Shown: positions 10,810-22,811, numbered from the stretch's first letter. The stretch: DNA of 64,000 nt from Hawksworthiomyces lignivorus (GCA_002917075.1 NTMA01000039.1:1-64000); one strand, 5' to 3'. Numbers and translations are program-made. The notes: generated by a model not told the origin, from the sequence alone.

Positions 10810-11265
10810 CAGAGAACGAGCTATGCTGTACGATTAGATTTGTAAACCCCGGTCGTCACGATGTGGCGGTATGACGATGAACGAAAATTTTCTAATTCTC
10901 GTCCATGGGAACGGATAAAAAGAGATGGACTGGTCCAGAGGTAATAAAGAGTTGCTGCACCCGTAATTGAGCCTTTTGCCAAAAAATTATACCAACACAT
11001 GAATCGTTCGGCTGTTTGGGCATCGAGCAGCTGGTTCCTATATATATGTCGAGCCTGATTTGGGGTTTCTATTTCTCCTTTCAGGGCATGATGTTTTCGT
11101 ATACTAGCCCGTCCCCGTCGGGCAGGGAATGAGGCCTATCCTTTCTTGATGCCTCTCCTCCATTGTCAAAACCACAACAACAGAGTATGAAAATTATCGA
11201 AACGATCAAGAAAACATATTGGCCAAAAAAAAAAAAAAGACAAACAGAACACAAAAAGTTAACGA
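10810..11265. other. Intergenic, no gene seen
   Basis: 3' region of the T5orf172 gene and downstream flank of the tRNA. It includes a 13-nt A tract just before the tRNA 3' end; on the tRNA strand this is a T-run about 30 nt past the gene, suitable as an RNA polymerase III terminator. Confidence 0.5.
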
Positions 11266-11380
11266 TGACAAGAGTGGGATTCGAACCCACGCGTGTTGCC
11301 ACACTAGCAAGTCCAAGTCTTTTCCGAAGAGAAGAGGAGAAACCTGAAGCTAGCGCCTTAGACCGCTCGGCCATCTTGCC
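11266..11380 (-). tRNA. tRNA-Leu(CAG) with intron
   Basis: The minus strand folds as a class II tRNA. A 7-bp acceptor stem (GGCAAGA with TCTTGTC, one G-U), a D arm starting GCCGAGCGGTCTAAGGC, an anticodon stem CTAGC/GCTAG, a GTG-GCAA-CAC variable arm and a GTGGG-TTCGAAT-CCCAC T arm are all present. The anticodon loop reads TTCAGG, giving anticodon CAG (leucine CUG codons). An intron of about 33 nt follows position 37, as expected for nuclear pre-tRNA-Leu, leaving about 82 nt mature. The A box (in the D arm) and B box (GGTTCGAATCC) supply the internal promoter. Confidence 0.95.
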
Positions 11381-11950
11381 TTATTCGTTGAAGAAAACTG
11401 ACGCAAATAGGCCTCAGAAAGGGCATGCACTTCATTGAGAAAGACAAAGCTCTCGGTGAACTAAATAGCAGATCAACAGCAGTATCTTATATCACAACAT
11501 GGCCGAAGATGCTATGGAGTTAAGCACCGTAGACCAATTTCATCGTCATAACATATTATGGGTCCCTCTAATTCATATTTCCTAGCAATTAGATTCCATC
11601 GGGTTTTGTTGGTCGAAGATATAAAAAGGGAAATGTGCGCGTAGATCTATGTTAGTTTCAAGAGGCTTGAGTGCGCAGAAGAGAGAAGAGCGGGAATGCG
11701 GAAAAGAAACGTAGAGTTTGAGTGCTTCCATCACTTTTGATTTTCGACTTTAAAGACGAAAATTTCTGCAGGCCAAAAAAATTTGCGAAAAAGACACTCC
11801 AGTCTTCGAACAACACGAGTCCTTCAAAATGCCAAGAGGAAAGCAAGAATCAATCGATACATCAACTTTAGATAGTGGTTCCATCGTGAAAAAAGAGTAA
11901 GTTCTATGTCTATTCGTATCATGCTGTACACCTTTTTATTGCCAGTCGTC
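11381..11950. other. Intergenic, no gene seen
   Basis: Upstream flank of the tRNA and 3' flank of the signal peptide peptidase gene. No coding signal recognised. Confidence 0.5.
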
Positions 11951-13899
11951 TCAGATCTCTATCTCGGCCACCTCCGACGCGGCCGGCGCGCGGATCGCAA
12001 ACAGAAAAACATCATGGCCTTCTTCGTCTTCGTCATCATTACCCTCTTTGCCCTCCTCTTCTTCTCTCTTCGCCTTCTTCTCATCTTTCGTATCTTCGAT
12101 CTTGATCTTTGTCTTCTCTTCTTTCTCCCCCTTCTTCTTCTCGACCGGCTTTCCGTCTGGGCCAATTTCTACCACCACGTCCTTCACGTCCTGCTCGCTA
12201 TCTTCCGTGTACGCCCACATGTCTTGGAGATCGCCGGCGCACAACGCCCGGCCCCAGACGGCGATCACCAGCGCCGGCACCAAGTACAACAGAGCGGGCT
12301 GGCCCCGGCCGGTGTACAACATGGCGCCAATGGCGCCCATCAGGCCGACGACGTAAGCGATCATGGATGTGCGGAAGTACGGTTTGGGGAACTGGGCAGC
12401 CCGCAGGCCCGGCGTCAGAAGAGACGCAGAAGACGCGAAGCCTAGTAGCGAGCCGATGCTGGTCGTGGTCCACAGCCGATCACCCCAGCGGCCTTGAGGG
12501 TCGATATACGTAGCCTTGATTGCGCGTTTGGCTGTGGTGGCTGTAGTCATGGTGGTTGTAGTCGTGGTGGTGGCAGTCCCCGTCTCCGTCTTGGTCTCTG
12601 TCTCGAGTACTGTGTCCACGTGCTGGATCTGGCGCGCGTAGTAGCGGTACATATCGTAGCGCAGGCACAGGCAGATGAAGATGCCCGGCACAACGATGTC
12701 GCCGAGACCGAGCAGGCTGGAGCGGCCGCCGGACTTGGCAACAAGCTTGATTGGCGCGTCCAGCTGTGTGGCCACCGTGATCATAAAGGGGCTAGAAAAG
12801 TCAGAAGGTAGGCTCAGGAGAAAAGAATAAAGACGGGGCAAAAAAAGGCTTACGTATAAAACACCATGACAATGTCGTAGACGAACAGGCCGATCAGCAC
12901 CATGGAGCCGATGCCAAAGGACGTGCACGACACCAGCAGCAGGCCGCCGTAGCAGAAGCCCAGGCCGATCAGGTTGTTGAGGAACGCGGGGAAGGCGCCC
13001 ATAAAGTAGTACAGGAACGTAGCGCCGGCCGACAGGAGGACGCCCAGCGCGCTGTTGAGCGTGAGCCCGTCCAGGTCCGAGTCGCCCAGGCCGTGCAGCG
13101 CGACGTGGACGGTCCACTCCTCCTTGAAGAGGCGGCGCAGCATCCAGGCGGTGCGGCTGGCCGCGGCCGAGGCCGGCAGCCATGCGGCGAGGAGATCGGG
13201 GAATGGCGTCTTGCGCGAAGGGTCAACGACCCAGGTGCTATCGGCGCCGCTGCTGCCCGCCATCTGCGGCTGCCGCCGCATCTGGCGCCGGTGGACGCCG
13301 TCGACGCGGTACAGCGTCAGCGCGCCGGCACCATCACCGGCAGCGGCAGGCGCAGGGCCGGCCCACACATTCGGAAACACCAGCGACGTGGCCACGTGCA
13401 GCACGTCGCCCAGCAGCTTGCCGACGCTAGCGACGGCCACGAGCGACGTGTACCCGCGCACGATGCGGTTGAGCAGCGCTGGATCCTGCACGTACTGGAT
13501 GAGGTAGTAGATGCCGATGAGGGCGAAGGCGGCAACAAAGGGCAGCATGATGGCGTCCGAGGCCTGAAGGCCCTCCTTGTTTGACTCGGTGGCGTCCTTG
13601 CGCTTCTTCTTCCGCTTCTTCTTGTCTCCGTCCTTGGAATCGGCCTCTGGGATGTCCTCCCTCGGCGCGGCCGAGTGGGGCCGCGCGAGAGCCCCGTGGG
13701 CGCCGACATAGATGATGGAGAGGGTAAGAGCGAAGAGGCGGAGCTCTATGAAGAACATGTGCCGATTGGCATAGAGAAACTGGAGAAAAGAGGGTAGGTC
13801 TGTTATGGGAGCAGGAGAGCTTGAGGATGAAGGTGCTGTGGCATTGGTGGTCGAGTTGGCCAACGTATCGTTGGCCATTTCAAGCTGCGCGGCATCCAT
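11951..13899 (-). CDS. Signal peptide peptidase family intramembrane aspartyl protease
   Basis: Exons 13899-12854 and 12791-11951 with a 62-nt intron (GTAAGC/CTAG) encode 628 residues. The splice joins MVFY to TPFMITVATQLD, recreating the family core. Catalytic aspartates are in the YD motif (D342) and GLGD motif (D380); the QPALLYLVP segment supplies the conserved PAL motif. About nine membrane segments are visible, with an N-terminal N-glycosylation-rich (NDT, NST, NAT) lumenal end. SPP cleaves signal peptides and tail anchors in the ER membrane. A lysine-rich loop near 95-110 and an acidic/lysine-rich cytosolic tail of about 100 residues extend it beyond the usual length of about 350-400. 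Confidence 0.95.
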
Positions 13900-14752
13900 A
13901 TTTGCGTGATATTAAAGCGACTCGGAAAGAAAAAACGAATGGCGATCTTGTTTTATAAAAAGCTTGATATAATACAAGAACACTCAGGTAAGATACGAGT
14001 CCACACCAAGAAAACAAGGTGTCCTTTTGAGAGAAAGAGCGACAGCACCTCATTCACGACAATAAAACGCAACAGACAAGGCTCCGCTAAGTCTCGAATA
14101 AAATTTCCCAACCAGTCTCTAAATTAGGTTGGTTTATTGTTGCGGCGGCGTCTCATGAGGTTTCTTGAATAAATATGAAAAGAAGGATAAGTTGAAATAG
14201 ATAGTTCTTAATTTGGTCTGACAATGTGTTAGATGGATAGTGGGTCCGAATTTTTCGTGTCTTTAGCACTATTAAGCTCGCATATTACTCGTTGTTTCTT
14301 ACACAGCTGCTGCAGCCTAATCTCCAGGGCGGTGAACCCACCAGAATCGCCATAATTTGGGTGCACTGCAGCCTTGTCTTCCGATGCCAAGGCGGTTCTG
14401 TCCCCCTGTACTCCCTAGCAAAAAGCCGCCACCTTTTTGACGACGCTGTGCTTTGCCGCCCTCATTTAGGAGCACGAGCCCATTACCTCTTGGGTGCGGT
14501 CCTGACATCTGAGCTAGCAATACTGTCACTACAAGATCTCACTGATTTCAGTGAGTTGACTCAGACGACAGACCCTGTGCCTTCCTCTACAAAGGTTCCC
14601 TAGCTCTCAAGCTCTTTTCCTATGCCCCTCTCCCCATTGCCTTGCAAGTTTGTCCTATCCTGAAGCCGTAGTAACCATTTTCCCCCCAATATCTTCGTAG
14701 CTGTTCATTGAATTATCTGCCGCCTTTGTGCCTCTCTTTCCAGTGGTCCCCT
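13900..14752. other. Intergenic, no gene seen
   Basis: 5' flank of the signal peptide peptidase and 3' flank of the cyclophilin. A 103-codon plus-strand frame at 14292 shows no protein-like composition. Confidence 0.5.
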
Positions 14753-15342
14753 TCACTCGTCCTCTTGCTCGGTCTCTTCGAGCACGCGCGCGCGGATGAG
14801 CAGCAGGGGCTCCGTGGGCCGGTCTTCGGCATCGGTGGGCACCTGGCCGGCGCGGCGCAGGACGGGCAGGCCGGCGCGGACGCGGCCGAAGATGGTGTGC
14901 TTGCCGTCGAGCCAGGGGGTGGGCGCGAGGGTGAGGAAGAACTGGCTGCCGTTGGTGTCGGGCCCCGCGTTGGCCATGCTCAGGACGCCGGCGCCCGTGT
15001 GCTTGAGGCGCGGGTGGATCTCGTCGGCAAACTTGGCGCCGTAGATGGACTCGCCGCCGCGACCCGTGCCTGTGGGGTCGCCGCCCTGCACCATAAAGTC
15101 GGCGATGACCCGGTGGAAGACGGTGCCGTCGTAGTAGCCGCGGCGGGCGAGCTCGGCAAAGTTGCGGCAGGTGCGGGGCGCGTGCTCGGTGTAGAGCTCG
15201 ACGGTGATCGTGCCCTAGAGAAGAAGGGAAAGGGGGTAAGTGTTGGCAAAAGAGAATCTAAACAAATTGAAGCTAGAGGATGCTTGAGGAAAGGCGGAAG
15301 AGAGCGTACCATACTGGTGTCGAGTGCAACGGCGGTCGTCAT
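14753..15342 (-). CDS. Cyclophilin-type peptidyl-prolyl isomerase, PPIL1-like
   Basis: Exon 15342-15310 ([11 protein letters not shown]) and exon 15214-14753 are joined across a 95-nt intron (GTACGC/CTAG, phase 0) to give 164 residues. The protein is a single cyclophilin domain with [40 protein letters not shown] and [12 protein letters not shown]. The catalytic Arg of FHR, the Gln and Phe of the active site and the Trp of WLDGKH are all kept. Length and the GTGRGG stretch match human PPIL1 and fission yeast Cyp1, which are spliceosome-associated isomerases. It therefore probably acts in the nucleus during pre-mRNA splicing. Confidence 0.95.
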
Positions 15343-16236
15343 TTTCGCGGGGTTGACGGTGAGGACTGGAAAAGCGACACTTGGTGGAAAAAATTGCCGG
15401 CTTGTTCGTTCACCGCGTCGTATCTCACGAGACCAAGCAAAACTTGAGCTTGCGAGCACCTGAAGAGGAGAAGGAAGGTGTGGAGAGAGAAGAGAGGAAT
15501 GCGGCTATCTTGAAAGCTTTGCGACCTGTGGGAATTAGCCAGAGACTTGCACAGTGCTCAGTATACATTCATGAAAATTCACAGGTGGATTCATGCTGGC
15601 TCTCAAGGGTGTGTTTATGTCATACTGACCCACTAAATTAAGTTGACTGGCGCTACTTCAAAGTATCATAGAAAAACCACATTTGCTATACCAAACAATG
15701 CTGCACCTACAACCTATGCTGCCAATCTGCCGCTGGGGCAAGTAAAGAAACCATACAAAGGTCTCGAGAAATTTATAAAAAAGGACAACACAATACCAAA
15801 ACAATGATGCCTAGAAGAAGCGAGCAAGAAAACAACTAAAAAGCAGCTCATACAACACAGCAAAGCGGAACGCCGGCCCTTGTAAGAAACGTTATACGTC
15901 ATCGAGCAACCTTTTTCTACTAAACCATTGCGACAAAACAGAGTCTATTCCTCCCATTTTCCCTTGAGATGCAAAGCGAATCTTCAAAAAGGTCCAACGG
16001 TGGATCAAATGGTGATATCAATCAAAACTAAGCGCGCCAAATCCAAAAAAGACAAGAAACCCGTGCTGGAAGTTCCCTATTCCAACGTGATGCAATCAAA
16101 ACAGTAGGCTTTTGAAGAAAAGCAGGATGTCGAAGTATATGGAAATCCGGGACTGCGCAGCCCAAATATGGCAAGATGGCATCGTCAGCCATCAATTATG
16201 CAGAGAGGGGCCAAGTCAGCGCTTGCCGCGGGCGTC
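15343..16236. other. Intergenic, no gene seen
   Basis: Promoter of the cyclophilin gene followed by the 3' region of the zinc-motif gene. No coding signal recognised. Confidence 0.5.
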
Positions 16237-17928
16237 TTATGCTCTCGGGGATGACATGGTGCCTGACGACTCGGACTCGGCGTCGATGTCACGCATGCGG
16301 CCGTTCTTGGACGCCGGAGGAGAGAGCGGCGTCTTGTTGATCAGCTTTACTTTCTTTCCCGGTATAGGGATAGGAACCTTGGTCGTCTTCTTCGGAGGAG
16401 TGGACGTGGTGGAGACGAGCAGCTGCTTCTTCTTCTTTGGTTTTTGGCCGTTGGTATTGCCATTGGTGACGTTGCCGCCCCCGTTTTTGAAATTGACGCT
16501 GCTGCCGCGCGCGTTCCGATCTTCATCCTCGTCCTCGTCCTCGTCAACATCGTCGTCGTCGTCGACGTAGTCTCTGCTCTTGTCGTTGTCGCGTTCGTCG
16601 TCGTCCTCATTGTCATCGTCGTCGTCATCGTAGTTGTGGCTGATCTTGCGCTCAAAGCTCAGTGCCGAGCTCGGCTTGGCCTTCTGCTTCTTCAGGCTAC
16701 CGGGTGCATTCTTCATCTTGAGCGTTAGCTTCTTAGATAGCGCGACTGACAAGCCCTGTCCCTGGCTCGAGGACAGAGGCGTATTCGCCCCACCCGTAGC
16801 ATTCCCGGAGCCCAGAGCCGAGGCAGACTGGGATGCAGTGCCAGAGGACTTGAACTTCTTCTTCGGCTTTGCCGTGCTCTGGCCGCCACTGCCAGCGCCG
16901 CCTCCTCCGCCTCCACCCATCTCCTCGTCGTACCCATCGTCAAAGAAGTCGTCAGCGTCGCGTTTCCGCGGGCTGCCCTGGGAGCTGGGCATAGGAGTCC
17001 CTTTCTGACTGGAAGGCGGTGTGTGATCGTTGACACTGCCGGAGCCGTTTCCACCATTGCTGATCTTCGCCGCGGCAGCACGGCTAGCGTTCCTGCCGCT
17101 GTTGCCGATACACGAGCCCATGTGGTTGTTCAGCCGCGAGACCAAGATGCAGCGCTTGCACTTGCTGCAGGTCGCCGAAGGGAAGGACATGACGTTGGGC
17201 GGCCGCTGCTCGGTTGTTGAAGTGCCGTTCGCGCCGTTCGGGCTCTCGATGCCCGTAGTGGCAGCATGGATGGCGGCCGACACCTCTTTCTGAAAGTCCT
17301 TCTTCTTTTTGCCGCGGCCGGGGCCGGGCGCCACCCACATCTGGCCGTAGATGTCACATCCGGGTTTATCGATGAACGGGTGTTTCTTGCAGTAGGTGAC
17401 GGACGGATCTGGTTTGCGGGCGCCGCGACCGTCGGTCGGGTAGAGGAGGCGTGGTAGGTGGCACCGGGGGCAGAGGATGTCGTGGGTGGTCTTGAGCGGG
17501 TTGCCCTTGAGGGTGACTTCGCCGTTTTCGTAGGAGGCGCCTTCGGTCTCATGGTGTCCTTCAGGCTTGGATTCGCCTGTGGCCCCAGCCAAGTCCTGGG
17601 CGGCTTCGGCGGCGATGGTCTCCACGCGGATGGCAGCAGTGGCGGCGCGGGCCTGCTTCTCGTCTCGGTGGGTTTTCATGATGAGGTCGTGTATGACATT
17701 ATAGAGCAAGTCGTCGAGAAGAGAGCTCGCCTGGACTTTTTGTTAGGGGAAACGACGTCTTTTGTAATTTAAAGCAAACACGAAGCCAAGAGATTGCTCA
17801 AAACAACCACCATAGAAGATAGAAATCTTCGCTGCGGCCACAAGAAGAAAACGCACCAGCTTATCCATGCCGTTCCCATCGCTGGGGGCAAACACCACAC
17901 CAGCTTTGCCGGTGTCACTCTGGGGCAT
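16237..17928 (-). CDS. Sgf11-like zinc-motif protein (putative SAGA/chromatin component)
   Basis: Exon 17928-17857 (24 codons) and exon 17730-16237, joined across a 126-nt intron (GTGCGT/CCAG, phase 0), give 521 residues. After splicing the helix SSLLDDLLYNVIHDLIMKTHR continues into KQARA, resembling the N-terminal helix of SAGA deubiquitinase subunit Sgf11. One zinc-type cluster has C111, C114, C139 and C150. A second, CSKC-x11-H-x3-C (C213, C216, H228, C232) followed by GNSGRNASRAA, closely resembles the Sgf11 zinc finger and the basic tail that touches the nucleosome. The C-terminal 250 residues are disordered with long D/E runs and lysine patches. The Sgf11 assignment is an inference; an unrelated chromatin protein is possible. 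Confidence 0.75.
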
Positions 17929-20624
17929 GACGGCTGTTTCCTGGTCCCTTCCTCTTCTGAAAGGAGTTTTTAGGGCTGGCTACGTTGTCTTTCTTCTTCA
18001 CCTTGTCCGACAACTGCCTGGCCGCTATCGGGCAACGACAACGGCACAAGCAAAGGAGCACCTCTCAAAGGGCAAGGCAACCGCATGCATGAACGTGGGG
18101 TGGTACAAGAAAGGAGTCGGAGGGATGGACGGAGATGAGATGTAGATGACGGAAGCACACGAATTGACGGAAGGATAACGCAGAGGAACAACAGGCAGAT
18201 TGTGAACTTGGTGGGAGTGGGGAAGGATTGGAATAGGAACACGGATCTTGATGGGATGCTGGCGAAAAAAGGGAGAGAAGATGCAAAGGCGAACAGAGAT
18301 GGTAAAGAGAAGGAAGCTGAAATTGGTGATAGGGACTTAGTCTAGAAGGGGGATATGACTATGGCACCACCATTGCTGAGGCTTCAACAGGGCGTAACAG
18401 CGATGGATCCTGACCGACTTTCTAGGGCTACCGGATTCTTGGGTTGTCGATGTGTTCAATGAATAGAGAATGACCGACTTGTTTGATTTTCGGATGAACG
18501 ACAGTGTTGGGATTGTGAAGCTGGCTTGTCGTCGGACTCCGATTGTTAATTAGAAAGCAGGGGGACTGGGGGGGGGGGTGATGGATGATGACAGGCAGAG
18601 GGAAAAAAAATTAAGGCAACGTTTGGCTAAAACAAAACTAGCATACTCCGATCAGCTATGACAGAAGCACGAATACGCCCTGGGGATTGCCCCAAAATGT
18701 ACCTATCTCAGAGTCAATCGCCGCAACAGCGAAAGCAACCAAAAAAAAGGTTCGCAAAGCAAACAAGCAAACAGTAAAAAAGGCCTCAGCGGAGAAGAGC
18801 AGAATATCAAGATACTACATTAGTGGAGATGCAGACGCCTTTTCGCCTCTTTGATTTTTTTTAGCTTTTTGATTTCTTTTTTTTTTTGGCCCTTCTTTAC
18901 GTTCCTGCCGGGTTCTGGTCTGGTCTGGTCTGATCAAACTGGTCGTGCTTTCCCTGGCGTTGCCGAAGGGCCGCCGCTATTAGGTGCTAAGGAAAGAAGG
19001 AAAGCACGGAGCACTGGAAGCAGCGCGGAAGCAGAGCGGGAGTACTTTCCTACCTTGTAAATTATGTTCTGATTATTATGGGGGAATGAGGGAGACAGCA
19101 AAGTGGAGACAGCGCTAAAGCTGCAATTTTTCCAGCACTACATACCCAGCTTCCTACTCCGTACCCCCGTATAACTAACTAGGTATCTTACGGAGTACTC
19201 AGCAGATTAATATTCCCAGCAGGAATTTTCGTACACGGACATGCCCCCCGGCAGAATCGCCATCACTGCACGCACTTGGCAATAAAGTTCAGCGTCCTAG
19301 CGCTGCCCCTTGAACACACATGCTGCTTCAATGGATTGCTCCGAATGCGTGGCAAATCGGCCCCTGGGCACTCTGCTTGAAACACGAACAGATGCAATAA
19401 AACTGAGAACAGGAAAACTGCCGCCAAGAGGACAACTTGCAATCACGTGAGCCGAGAAATAGAGCCTGCGATGTCTCACAGATACATAGCTGCACATGGC
19501 AAACGACATGGACGATCTCCTGGTATATCTGTCTCTATCGAATTGTGTTGCTTACGGCATTGCAGACGTTCCCTGCTGGCGAGTTTATGCTCTGCCGATT
19601 GCGGCAGGTTGCCATAAGAGTGTCGGCAATCAAGAAACAATTAAGACACAGAAGGCAAGACAGCCAAAATGCGGTATACGTATATGGAGTTGAGCACGTC
19701 TTTTCACGCTAAGACCAGTAAGACACAGTGTCTGAGCGCAGACCTGCAAATATTGTACTTATGAGCGAGAGTATCATGCCTAATGGCGGTATTGAGACGT
19801 ACGAATAGCGCCGGCAAAGAAAGAAGACAATACTGTGCAAGACGGTCAATCTATACTACTGAGTGACACTGTAGTTGCATTGCCGCACTTCCAAATGCTT
19901 AATTTTCAGTTTATACATACACGCAATGAAGTCACGAGGAAGATCGAAGGCGGGAGGACGGTTACCGGAAGGGATTTGAGATCCGCCAAAGCTTAAGCAC
20001 GAGATACACTGCTTATGGTCTGTTAAGGGCAAAGAGATATAATTATAATCAAACACTACACAGTGAACATGAGAGCGGTCTGGGCGAGTCCGTAGTGCAG
20101 CCATCTGCGTTGCGTTGTGGTTGGTTGGAGTACCCGAAAGAACCTCACTAGCCGTTACTAATTAGCGAGCTCGTGTGTGAGATACACTTTAGATTCTACG
20201 GTGGACTTAGTGATGGTCCTGCAGCCCAATAGCCGCAATACAAAGACGTGTCGCAAAAACACGACCCGCTTTCAGCTGTTAGTAGGTAGTTATGTATTGC
20301 TCCATATTAAGCTATGCATACATCTACATTCGCTGAGTGTGTTAGATAAGTATCAAATCTTAATGTGTGTGGCCAAATCCAAGTGTCTCAAAAACGACGA
20401 TGATGGGTCAATAAAGCATCCACCATTCCAGCACTGGCGACTTCTGCTCTGTTTATACTTTGACGGGCTTTCTATTGAGCTTGCTTGGTTCTTGCTTTCA
20501 TTCTCTCGTCATTGTCGCGTCCGTCCTGCGGATTCCCCTCTCTCTCTTTCATCTTCTACTTCCTGGTCATGAGCAGCGTATGATATCTTGCGTCCTTCAT
20601 CACTCTACAGATCCTTGAGCAGCT
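17929..20624. other. Large intergenic region, no gene seen
   Basis: 2.7 kb between the divergent zinc-motif gene and the acetyltransferase gene. It contains an 11-nt G tract at 18568-18578, a short TCTGG repeat near 18915 and the TACGGAGTA inverted repeat listed separately. All frames are short and unconvincing. Confidence 0.55.
19155..19197. repeat. Inverted repeat of TACTCCGTA / TACGGAGTA
   Basis: TACTCCGTA at 19155-19163 and its reverse complement at 19189-19197 frame a 25-nt loop. The same 9-mer recurs at other intergenic sites in the window. Confidence 0.85.
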
Positions 20625-22064
20625 ATGTCCGCCCAACGCTCCATTCTCTCCTTCTTCTCCTCTTCTTCCTCCTCCTCCTCTTCTTCTGCGTCCAGGCCAG
20701 CAGAGCAGAAGCTGCCCCAATTGCTGCCAAAACCTGCCTTTGGCTCGACTGCCCCACCACCGCCGCCGCCACCACCACCACCGAGCCTGGGCAAGTTCGT
20801 TCCCCCGCCACCAAAGGGGGGCCTGGGCGCGCCGCCAGCGGCGGGCAGCGGCGGTCGCGTGCTGCGCAGCGGCGGCAGCCCCGCACCGAACCTCGATATA
20901 CCGCCCATCACACCTGCATTCAGCCGGCGCCTTCTGTGTGCGGCCGGCGCCCAGGAGGAGCAGGCTGCGGCTGGCTGCGGCTACAGCGATGACGGCGCAG
21001 ACGGCGGCGACGCGGTCGACCTTGCGTTCGCGCCGGGCCGCATCGTGTTCCCGCGCGCGCGCCACCTGCCCGACCTGGTCAGCGTCAACGCCATCCTGCT
21101 GTCCGTGCGCTACCCAGACAGCTTCTACCGCTTCGTGGCCGACCGCACGCGCCCCGCGTCGCTCTTCAACCGCATCATCCTTGGCGACGACAGCAGCGCC
21201 GTCGTCGGCGGCATCGTCTGCCGCCTCGAGCCCAGCCCGTTTGCAGAGGCGGCGCCGCAGCAGCAGCAGCCGTCTGCAGCCGCCGCCGCTGCCGCCGCCC
21301 CGCTGGCCGTCTACATCCAGTCTCTGGCGCTGCTGTCGCCCTACCGGTCGCGCGGGCTGGTCGCCGCCGCCCTCGACAGCATCGTCGCGGCAGCCGCCGC
21401 GTGGAACGCAGAGCTCGCGTCCGCAACCTCTTCTTCCTCTTCTGCCGGCACCGCCTCGGTCGACGACGGCCTCCGCGGCGACGCCGCTCGCCCCATCCAC
21501 GCCCTCTACGCCCACGTCTGGACCGAGAGCGAGGACGCCCTGCACTGGTACGCCGCCCGCGGCTTCGTGCGCCATGGCGACCGCCCCATCGACGGCTACT
21601 ACTACGCGCTGCGGCCCAGCACGGCCTGGGTGCTGCGCCGGGACCTGCGCGTCGCGGACCACCTTCAGCACCACCACCACCAGCAACAAGCAGCAAAGAC
21701 AGCTCCGAAATCAGCAACAGCCACAGCAGCAGAAGATGCCCCCCGCACTGGCCGCTCAGCACCGGCCGCCACTCCTACGTCCTTGTCTTTCCAGAATGCC
21801 CGGCCGGAGACCGAGTGGAACGACTTGCCTGCCGACATGATGGTGGTCGGGTCTACCTCGGCGTCTGCGTCCGCGTCCGCTTCGACTGCGTCGTCACGCA
21901 ATGCGTCCCGGCGCAACCTGGCGGACGCAGCAGACGCGCAGGCCGCCGCCGCCACGTCTTCACTCCTCCCGCCGCCGCCGCCCAACGGCTCGTCGTCACG
22001 GAGCAGCTCCATGGTACGCAAGAAGCGCGAGCGGGCGTATCCGGTAGCGATGTTCCAGCAGTAG
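20625..22064 (+). CDS. GNAT-family N-acetyltransferase (NAA50-like core) with N-terminal PIP-box
   Basis: 479 residues, single exon. The GNAT core spans about 140-340: YPDSFYRF, then VVGGIVCRLE, then IQSLALLSPYRSRGLVAAALD containing the acetyl-CoA-binding R/Q-x-x-G-x-G/A-type loop (YRSRGLV), and finally AHVWTESEDALHWYAARGF, as in N-terminal acetyltransferase NAA50/San. A long Ala/Gln insertion interrupts the core. Residues 4-11 read QRSILSFF, a perfect match to the PCNA-interacting motif Q-x-x-I/L/M-x-x-F/Y-F/Y, placed at the extreme N-terminus before a Ser tract and a proline run. The C-terminal third is low-complexity and ends with a basic RKKRER patch. Together these suggest a nuclear, replication-linked acetyltransferase. 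The PCNA link is inference from the motif. Confidence 0.85.
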   Translation: MSAQRSILSFFSSSSSSSSSSASRPAEQKLPQLLPKPAFGSTAPPPPPPPPPPSLGKFVPPPPKGGLGAPPAAGSGGRVLRSGGSPAPNLDIPPITPAFSRRLLCAAGAQEEQAAAGCGYSDDGADGGDAVDLAFAPGRIVFPRARHLPDLVSVNAILLSVRYPDSFYRFVADRTRPASLFNRIILGDDSSAVVGGIVCRLEPSPFAEAAPQQQQPSAAAAAAAAPLAVYIQSLALLSPYRSRGLVAAALDSIVAAAAAWNAELASATSSSSSAGTASVDDGLRGDAARPIHALYAHVWTESEDALHWYAARGFVRHGDRPIDGYYYALRPSTAWVLRRDLRVADHLQHHHHQQQAAKTAPKSATATAAEDAPRTGRSAPAATPTSLSFQNARPETEWNDLPADMMVVGSTSASASASASTASSRNASRRNLADAADAQAAAATSSLLPPPPPNGSSSRSSSMVRKKRERAYPVAMFQQ

Positions 22065-22811
22065 CGGTGGAGAGCCGATTGGGGGGGGGGGGGAGGAGAG
22101 GAAGATTTTTGCTGAGGTCCAGGCGACAATGATGGAATAACAAGGGAGAAAAAGCATGCAATGACACCGGTGCATTAGGAGCTGATAAGGAAGTTTCAAA
22201 TGGAAACCTTCGAATGGAGCAAGGCGTTTTAACAAGGATAAAAAGAAAGTATACAGGAAGACATGAGATAGTAGATGTATTGGGGCGTTCCAGGTGACAC
22301 AGTTTATGAGTAGTGTATGCGCAATGACAAGAATAGTCGTCAAAAGAGACGAAAAACCTTTATGCACCCAATTTTGTACAGCTGGACCGTGAATGAACCT
22401 GTATGAAATGACCATACATTAAATTAGAAGAACAAGCCTTGCAAAACACAACAAGTACACATACACTCCACGTGCTGCAATTGTCTGCAGGCAAAGCACT
22501 TGTGGTTTGCGTGCGCATAGCAAAGACCGCAGAAGGAGCCAAAAAATCAAGATGAGGAACAGAACTCTCCACATTACTTGAGATGAAAGATGCAGATTGA
22601 CAATACCGAAAATGCTACTCCGCTCCAAAAACCCATGCAAAAGACCAATGTTGGTTAAAGACAAATGTACAAAGAAAACTGGAACACACCGAGCTCATAT
22701 CCTTTCAACACCTCACTCATGTCCCCTCTTTATAAAGAAAGTCCTCCTCACTCCCATATCATTTCTCTTGCCATTAATTCATTACGTTTTGAGTTTGGAC
22801 CTGACTTCCTG
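22065..22811. other. Intergenic between convergent genes
   Basis: 3' flanks of the acetyltransferase and glucokinase genes, with a 13-nt G tract at 22081-22093. Nothing else recognised. Confidence 0.5.

Noticed and set aside
14708..15463. 251-codon plus-strand frame overlapping the cyclophilin
   Set aside because: Runs through the intron of the clear minus-strand cyclophilin and has no protein-like features.
20556..21689. Long antisense frame (377 codons) opposite the acetyltransferase gene
   Set aside because: It arises from GC-biased codon use of the sense gene. Composition is Arg/Gly/Ala-rich with no motif.
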